A stretch of 64,000 nucleotides of DNA, from NCBI GenBank assembly GCA_050180235.1, contig JBFXEJ010000012.1, forward strand, positions 1-64,000. Reading direction: 5' to 3'. This DNA comes from JAABRU01 sp050180235 (GTDB lineage: Bacteria > Desulfobacterota > Desulfobacteria > Desulfobacterales > Desulfococcaceae). Both the position numbers and the translations under genes were made by a program. The notes under the pieces were generated by a model that saw only the letters and a program-made list of their open reading frames with translations, had not been told where the DNA came from and did no database searches. Shown here in pieces: positions 58,614-64,000 of the stretch (positions are counted from its first letter, which is position 1; every line of letters starts with the position of its first letter).

Positions 58614-59528
58614 GAAGGTGTTTGAAAAGTAAACTAGTCATTCTCAGGGGCCAGACGATGAAGCATAATTCCGATCATGGCAATCTGAATCATGGTTTCA
58701 CTTGTATCGGTAAGATATTCATAATCCTTGCTGAGACGGCGGTGTCTGTTCAGCCATGCGAACGTTCTTTCAGCAATCCACCTGCGGGGCAGGAGAACAA
58801 AACCACTGCTTTCAGCCGGACGTGTCACGATTTCCAGGATAAGACTGAAATTCCGTTTCAGCCATCCGGCGAGTTTTCCGGTATATCCTCCGTCTCCGGG
58901 AATAACCTTAAGTCGTTCGAAACGGTCGTATATTCCCGGAAACAGAATCTTTGCCCCCTCACGATCCTGAATATCCGCGCTGTGAACAGTAACCGTTATG
59001 CTCAGTCCGGGAACATCTGTGAGGATATGACGTTTGCGCCCGCTGATTTTTTTCCCTCCGTCATATCCGTGTTCTCCGCCCCGGCCGGCTGTTTTTACGG
59101 ACTGACTGTCAATAATGCCAGGACCCGGTTCGGGGTCACGGCCGGCTTTGATACGGGTTTCCCGGAAAAGGATATTGTGCATTTTCTCCCATGTTCCGTC
59201 CTTTTTCCATTTTCTGAAATACCGGTACACAGTCTGCCATGCAGGGAAATCATGCGGAAGCAGTCTCCATGCACAGCCTGCACGGACTATATAAAGGATG
59301 GCGTTCATTATCTCCCGCAGGGATACTTCACGCGGTCTTCCTGTTTTGACAACCAATGGAAGAAAGCGGGCGGCAATGTTCCATTGGTCATCTGTAAGGT
59401 CAGTGGGGTAAGATTTCCGGTTCATTTCATAACTCCTTTTATGTGTTTTATAATTACCGGTTTTTTATCCCAAAATATCTTTTTATGCAAATCATCATTT
59501 TTTGCCAGTTTACTTTTCAAACACCTTC
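58614..59528. mobile_element. IS5 family (IS1031/IS427-like) insertion sequence, 915 bp
   Basis: Terminal inverted repeats GAAGGTGTTTGAAAAGTAAAC at both ends bound the element. TGA at 58611-58613 and 59529-59531 is a three-base target duplication, fitting the TNA duplications of the IS1031 group. It holds one complete transposase gene on the minus strand. Clean ends and an intact gene suggest a recent insertion. Confidence 0.9.
58634..59425 (-). CDS. IS5-family DDE transposase
   Basis: A 263-residue single-frame transposase. The N-terminal DUF4096-like part (YPTDLTDDQWNIAARFLP...AGCAWRLLPHDFPAWQTVYRYFRKW) is followed by the DDE catalytic region: GIIDSQSVKT (first Asp), VIPGDGGYTG (second Asp) and RRWIAERTFAWLNRHRRL (Glu). 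Length, domains and the RTFAWLN block fit IS1031/IS427-type members that use one frame. It appears intact. It fills nearly all of the element. Confidence 0.95.
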   Translation of the reverse strand: MNRKSYPTDLTDDQWNIAARFLPLVVKTGRPREVSLREIMNAILYIVRAGCAWRLLPHDFPAWQTVYRYFRKWKKDGTWEKMHNILFRETRIKAGRDPEPGPGIIDSQSVKTAGRGGEHGYDGGKKISGRKRHILTDVPGLSITVTVHSADIQDREGAKILFPGIYDRFERLKVIPGDGGYTGKLAGWLKRNFSLILEIVTRPAESSGFVLLPRRWIAERTFAWLNRHRRLSKDYEYLTDTSETMIQIAMIGIMLHRLAPEND

Positions 59529-59531
59529 TGA

Positions 59532-59601
59532 ACTGACAGCAAAACTCAGGCAGGAATATAAATCTCCCGATATTCCAACTGCCCGGAAAAGGAGGAATGC
59601 C
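59532..59601 (+). other. remnant of another dockerin-like gene end
   Basis: Directly after the IS, ACTGACAGCAAAACTCAGGC repeats the end of the 57692-58549 gene (TTGACAGCAAAACTCAGAC), which encodes LTAKLRQ. The matching upstream part is absent. It therefore looks like the tail of a lost or rearranged paralog cut by the IS or by an earlier deletion. A ribosome site (GGAGG) for the next gene follows. Confidence 0.6.
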
Positions 59602-62600
59602 ATGATCAGACAAAAATCTTCCGTATGTTATAAAACCTCCGTATTTTCAATCTTTTTTCTGTTATACCTCTGCTCCTTTTCCGGTGCGCAGGACTCTTAC
59701 CGGTTTGAGCGCATGTGGCCGGTGCTTACCCATCCCTGGTATTTTTTCACTCCCAACAATGTGATTGTTGACACTGATGGCTATGTGTATGTGGCGGATT
59801 CCGGCAATGATCAGATTTGCAAACTGACCGGAGAGGGACAGTTTGTATCAAAATGGGGAAAACGGGGGGAGGGAAACGGTGAATTCAAAACTCCGTATGG
59901 AATAGCCGCAGATAACAAAGGATATATTTATGTGACAGACAAGGACAACCACCGTATACAGAAATTCACATCTGATGGAATATATAAGATACAGTGGGGA
60001 ATACGGGGGAGCGCTGAGAAGCAGTTTGAGCAGCCCAATGGAATTGCTGCGGACAGTACCGGAGATATTTATATTGTGGATGCGGGGAATCACCGGGTTC
60101 AGAAATTCACCGGGGACGGTGTTTTTCTGAAAATTTTGCCCGTTCAGTCCGGAATGCTTGACAGTCCCAGAGGTATTACAGTCAATCAGGATGGATATAT
60201 CTATGTGACCGATGTGCTGCAAAACCGCATCCGCAAATTTGCGGCTGACGGAACCGATACCGGATGGAATGTCAGTGTATCTCTGAACGCGCCCGAAGGC
60301 ATATGGTCAGACAGGAATGGTAATATTTACATCACAGAAATGATAGGTCATCAGGTACGGAAATTTGCTCCGGATGGAAATCCGGTAAAAGAATGGGGCA
60401 GCAGAGGCAGCCGTTCAAATGAATTTGAAGGGCCTGTTGGAATCAGCGGGGATAATAAGGGTTATATTTATGTGGCGGACACGGGAAACCACAGGGTTCA
60501 GGTATTCAGTGCGGACGGCTTTTTTCTGTCTCTGTGGGGAGCCAGCGGCAGAGATCCGGGTGAATTCAAAAATCCCCATGATGTTGCCGTGGACAGTGAT
60601 AACTGTATCTATGTTACAGACATGGACAACAACCGCATTCAGAAATATCATCCGCAGGAAGACAGATGGGAAGAATGGGGGGAGGAGGGAGAATTTAAAC
60701 AGCCTTTTGGTGTGACTGTATTCCGGAATCCGGACGGATCGGATGCGGTATATGTGGCCGATACCATGAACAGCCGGATTCAGAAATTTTCCACAGACGG
60801 GGTTTTTCTGAAAATGTGGTACGGAGATGAATCCCCGCAGGGAAAGAAACTGAAATTTCCGAGGGATATGGCTTTTGACAGCACAGGGAAGGCATATGTC
60901 GCAGACACCTACAATGATCGCATAGCCGTATTTGATTCAGACGGGGTCTTTCTCAATGAATGGGTAACATTCGGCCTTTCAGATACATTTGACAAACCTC
61001 AGGGAATCGCCGTGTATGAACAGGCCGGAAACATATCTGTATATGTTGCGGACTGGCGCAATGACCGTGTTCTCCGATTTACTTCAGACGGAACTTTTCT
61101 GAACCAGTTGAATCCGTCAATACCGTTTATGGCACCTTACGGTGTGGCTGTTGATGGTGCGGGAACGGTTTATGTATCGGATATGGAAGCAGCGCGGATT
61201 CATGTTTTCTCTTCAGAAGGTGTTCCTGAACCCGTATGGGGAGAACAGGGAACTGATCCGGGGCAGATGGATTATCCCAGGGGAATGGATATCGGGCCGG
61301 ATGGGAAAATATATGTGGCAGACAGCGACAACCACCGCATTCAGGTGTTTGAAAAAGTAAGCGATCCGAAAACCAATAAAGCCATCATCGTTGCCGGTGG
61401 CGGGCCGTATGCGGGGAACTGGCTCTGGGCTGCCACACAGCTTACGGCCAATTTTGCGTACCGTGCGCTTACGTATCAGGGATTTGACAAAAACACGATT
61501 TTTTATCTGAATCCTGACACTTCCGTTGATCTGGATAACAACGGACTTTCTGATGATGTGGATCGCACAGCCACGAATAACAATCTGAAATACGCTCTCA
61601 CAGAATGGGCCGGGGGTGCGGAAAATGTGATTGTGTTTCTCACGGATCACGGCAAAAGCGGCACATTCCGCATGAACGGGACGGACATACTCACAGCAGC
61701 CATGCTTGATGAATGGCTGGATGCTCTTCAGTCGCAGATTTCCGGAAAAATCATTGTGATATATGATGCGTGCAGTTCAGGGAGTTTTCTGCCTGTTCTC
61801 GCGGCACCGGATCGGATTGTCATCAGCAGCGCAAAGGAAAATGAGGAAGCGTGGTTCATCAGTCAGGGTTCCGTGTCCTTTTCCGGTTTTTTCTGGACAG
61901 ATGTTTTCAGCGGAAAAAACATTGCGGATGCGTTTGAACATGCCGTGTCCGCACTGAATTCCGCAGTTTCATTGCAGAACCCCCAAATCGACGGCAACGG
62001 GAACGGAAGCGGAAATGAGTCCCCGGATTATGATGCAGCCGGTGAGGTGAAGATTGCCGGGATTGCGGATTATCAGCAGGATGCTCCTGTGTTCACTGCA
62101 TTTTCAGCAGTGAACAGTCCCTCTGATGCAAACTCCGCGATTCTGTCCGCAAGTGTTACGGACAATGACGGGCTTTCCCGTGTGTGGGCCGTGATTCAGC
62201 CGCCCGGTTTTAATTCTGCTGACAACAGTACAATTCTGGAAATGCCTGCTGCTGAACTTCTTCCCGCAGGCGGGGATCGGTTTGAAGGCATATATGAGGG
62301 AATTGCATCAGAGGGAAATTACAAAATTTTATATTACGCCCGTGACCGTCATGGCAGTGTCTCATCTGCCGGGCCTGTGATGTTTTCATCAGACAATGTG
62401 CTGAAAAGAAAGGCCGTCATCGTGGCCGGAAATGCGGGAGAGGATTTGCAGGACGAAGTGAATGCCAATGCGGATCTGGCCTTTGATGCCCTTGTTTTTC
62501 AGGGATATGACAAAAATGATGATATTCGCAGTCTGTCATCTGATGCAGCACTGGCTGATCTGGGAAATGCTGTCACAGTGTGGGCTGCGGACAATGCCAA

Positions 62601-64000
62601 AGATATTGTGATTTACCTGATTGGCAAAGGAAATGCGGGCGGTTTTCAACTGGCTGACACAGTTCTTTCCCCTGAAATTCTGGATATATGGATCGACACT
62701 TTGCAGCAGAAAATTCCGGGAAAGGTTACAGTCATCTGTGACTTTGCTTATTCCGATCTGTTCCTGCCGAAGCTGTCAGAGGAAAACCGCATTGCAATAA
62801 CATCAGGTTCGGATGTGAATACGCTGTTTTCCGCTTTTTTCTGGAAAAATGTTTACAGCGGACTGAGAGCGGGAAAAGCCTTTTCACAGGCTGCTGATGC
62901 AGTGAAAACAGTGTCCGGCGGAGCCGCTGTGCCATTGCTGGATGACAATGGCAACGGCATTGCAAACGAGCGCACGGACGGACGGCTCGCGAATGCGTAT
63001 TTCATCGGCGCAGGAATACGCCTGACCTCGGATCAGCCGGTTGCGAATTCTCTTCCGTCCGGAGCGGTAATCGTCACAGGAACGGAATCTGTCACCATTG
63101 CAGCGGACGGCATATCATCCGCATCTGGAATCAGCAGAGTGTGGGCTGTCATCACTCCGCCCGGATACGGAACCCTGCATCAGATTTCCGAACCTGTGAC
63201 GATTCCGCTTTCTCCGGCCGGAAACGGATGTTATGCGGTTTCATACAATGATTTTCAATACTTCGGTGATTACCGTGTGACCGTGTATGCTGAAGACGCA
63301 CAGGGTGCTGTTTCCATTGTGAAGGAGACAGTGATTCACAGAACGGACGGGCCGGACATTTATGAAAATGACAATACTGTGACATCCGCCAAAGACATTG
63401 TCATCAGTGACACCGCGCAGCATCACAGCCTGCACACGGCCAATGATGCGGATTACATGCGCTTTTACGGGATTTCCGACATGGTGTACACCTTTGTGAT
63501 TTCCAATACCGGAAGCTGCGGTGTCAGTTCCGAAATTTCGGACGGCACTGTGAAAGAGATAAGCGCATATGAAAATGCGGAATGGACATGGAAATGTCCG
63601 GGAGACGGCATTTATCATGTGAAAATTGCAGTTGAAGAGGGGGAAACATGGACAGCGGACGCGTCATACAGAATTCAGATATATTTGCCGGTGGGCATGT
63701 TCGCAGGCTTTGTGAGGGGATGGATTGCGGATGCTTCCGGTGTTCCGGTTGCAAATGCAGTGATACGCACATCCGCAAATGCCTCGGCAGTTGCGGGGCT
63801 GAACGGACGCTATATGATGATACAGGAGCCGGGCACTTTTGACATTTTCATTGAGGCCGAAGGATATGAAACATACAGGGGAAAAATCACAGTGGGCGAA
63901 GGAGGAACAACACTCACGGATTTCACTTTGACGCGGATTGTCCCGCCGGTTCCGGATGATCTGATTCCCTCAGTTTCCATTGCATCACCGTCTGCTGATG
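59602..64000 (+). CDS. giant secreted protein: NHL propeller, C13-like protease plus decayed copy (3' end outside window)
   Basis: At least 1466 codons, open to the window end. A signal peptide covers about 1-30 (SVFSIFFLLYLCSFSGA). About twelve NHL repeats (residues 40-590; PxGIAxDxxGxIYVxDxxNHRIQKF) suggest two six-bladed propellers. A first C13/caspase-like domain (about 593-790) keeps His683 (FLTDHGKSG) and Cys724 (YDACSSGSF). A second, related domain (about 955-1130) has lost both (Lys1009 and Ala1049 at those places). Between and after lie Ig-like parts. About 1253-1345 resembles a pre-peptidase C-terminal domain (YENDNTVTSAKDI...DADYMRFY), and about 1355-1440 is a carboxypeptidase-regulatory-like domain (VRGWIADASGVPVANAVI). 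The ATG at 59602 has GGAGG six bases upstream. A dockerin-like end may lie beyond the window. Confidence 0.85.
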   Translation, partial: MIRQKSSVCYKTSVFSIFFLLYLCSFSGAQDSYRFERMWPVLTHPWYFFTPNNVIVDTDGYVYVADSGNDQICKLTGEGQFVSKWGKRGEGNGEFKTPYGIAADNKGYIYVTDKDNHRIQKFTSDGIYKIQWGIRGSAEKQFEQPNGIAADSTGDIYIVDAGNHRVQKFTGDGVFLKILPVQSGMLDSPRGITVNQDGYIYVTDVLQNRIRKFAADGTDTGWNVSVSLNAPEGIWSDRNGNIYITEMIGHQVRKFAPDGNPVKEWGSRGSRSNEFEGPVGISGDNKGYIYVADTGNHRVQVFSADGFFLSLWGASGRDPGEFKNPHDVAVDSDNCIYVTDMDNNRIQKYHPQEDRWEEWGEEGEFKQPFGVTVFRNPDGSDAVYVADTMNSRIQKFSTDGVFLKMWYGDESPQGKKLKFPRDMAFDSTGKAYVADTYNDRIAVFDSDGVFLNEWVTFGLSDTFDKPQGIAVYEQAGNISVYVADWRNDRVLRFTSDGTFLNQLNPSIPFMAPYGVAVDGAGTVYVSDMEAARIHVFSSEGVPEPVWGEQGTDPGQMDYPRGMDIGPDGKIYVADSDNHRIQVFEKVSDPKTNKAIIVAGGGPYAGNWLWAATQLTANFAYRALTYQGFDKNTIFYLNPDTSVDLDNNGLSDDVDRTATNNNLKYALTEWAGGAENVIVFLTDHGKSGTFRMNGTDILTAAMLDEWLDALQSQISGKIIVIYDACSSGSFLPVLAAPDRIVISSAKENEEAWFISQGSVSFSGFFWTDVFSGKNIADAFEHAVSALNSAVSLQNPQIDGNGNGSGNESPDYDAAGEVKIAGIADYQQDAPVFTAFSAVNSPSDANSAILSASVTDNDGLSRVWAVIQPPGFNSADNSTILEMPAAELLPAGGDRFEGIYEGIASEGNYKILYYARDRHGSVSSAGPVMFSSDNVLKRKAVIVAGNAGEDLQDEVNANADLAFDALVFQGYDKNDDIRSLSSDAALADLGNAVTVWAADNAKDIVIYLIGKGNAGGFQLADTVLSPEILDIWIDTLQQKIPGKVTVICDFAYSDLFLPKLSEENRIAITSGSDVNTLFSAFFWKNVYSGLRAGKAFSQAADAVKTVSGGAAVPLLDDNGNGIANERTDGRLANAYFIGAGIRLTSDQPVANSLPSGAVIVTGTESVTIAADGISSASGISRVWAVITPPGYGTLHQISEPVTIPLSPAGNGCYAVSYNDFQYFGDYRVTVYAEDAQGAVSIVKETVIHRTDGPDIYENDNTVTSAKDIVISDTAQHHSLHTANDADYMRFYGISDMVYTFVISNTGSCGVSSEISDGTVKEISAYENAEWTWKCPGDGIYHVKIAVEEGETWTADASYRIQIYLPVGMFAGFVRGWIADASGVPVANAVIRTSANASAVAGLNGRYMMIQEPGTFDIFIEAEGYETYRGKITVGEGGTTLTDFTLTRIVPPVPDDLIPSVSIASPSAD

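Noticed and set aside
58622..59536. Plus-strand reading frame across the IS element
   Set aside because: It runs antisense to an intact transposase and includes both inverted repeats.
1..64000. tRNA, rRNA or a replication origin
   Set aside because: Looked for by eye on both strands; none recognised. A covariance-model scan would be decisive.

Overview
The window reads as a chromosomal segment of an anaerobic Desulfobacterota (deltaproteobacterial) organism, possibly a large-genome, Desulfonema-like sulfate reducer. This is inferred from gene content: a biotin-dependent Na+-pumping acyl-CoA decarboxylase operon, a fused CobA-HemD, an ADP-forming acyl-CoA synthetase/GNAT fusion, DUF362-ferredoxin and B12-radical SAM proteins, two GEMM riboswitches, very large secreted dockerin-like proteins with C13-type protease domains, and many short palindromic mobile elements. 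No marker gene such as rRNA is present, so the taxonomy is not certain.

Layout. 0-1.1 kb: two small minus-strand genes, one a DUF6575-like gene broken (or programmed to shift) at an A7 run. 1.1-5.4 kb: minus-strand operon for carboxyltransferase, membrane beta subunit, OadG-like subunit and biotin carrier, closed by a terminator. 5.4-6.4 kb: non-coding and full of inverted-repeat elements. 6.4-9.1 kb: acyl-CoA synthetase/GNAT fusion. 10.0-18.2 kb: nucleotidyl cyclase fused to a DHH-like region, then a HEPN-motif protein and a STAND NTPase with 14 WD40 repeats. This looks like a nucleotide-signalling or conflict module and is the strongest candidate here for an undescribed system. 19.0-26.9 kb: a sensor-MFS fusion, an ATP-grasp-like protein, a periplasmic binding protein and a HAMP-cyclase with a degenerate HD-like domain. 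27.7-30.8 kb: tetrapyrrole genes (cobA-hemD, hemC) and an FmdB-type zinc ribbon. 31.4-36.4 kb: ychF, a YcgN-like protein, a PTS EIIA-like protein, an ALDH7-type dehydrogenase and a DUF5678/retropepsin-like pair. 36.7-39.7 kb: Ser/Thr kinase and an HD-domain response regulator. 39.8-43.9 kb: radical SAM protein, DarB/StlD-like ketosynthase and DUF362-ferredoxin. 44.4-64 kb: a locus of giant secreted proteins.

In the last region two paralogous genes (2224 and 1770 aa) each follow a GEMM-type riboswitch whose 3' half overlaps a transcription terminator. They carry different beta-propellers at the N-terminus but share about 3 kb of near-identical 3' DNA encoding Ig-like repeats, a C13-like cysteine protease with an intact His/Cys pair, a carboxypeptidase-regulatory domain and a dockerin-like tail. 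A short third paralog, an intact IS5/IS1031-type element with TGA target duplication, and a fourth protein (NHL propeller, active plus decayed C13 domains) that runs off the window follow. Cyclic-nucleotide themes recur: two class III cyclases, a DHH-like region, an HD-GYP-like regulator and two GEMM switches.

At least five families of short inverted-repeat (MITE-like) elements fill the gaps between genes, several nested inside one another.
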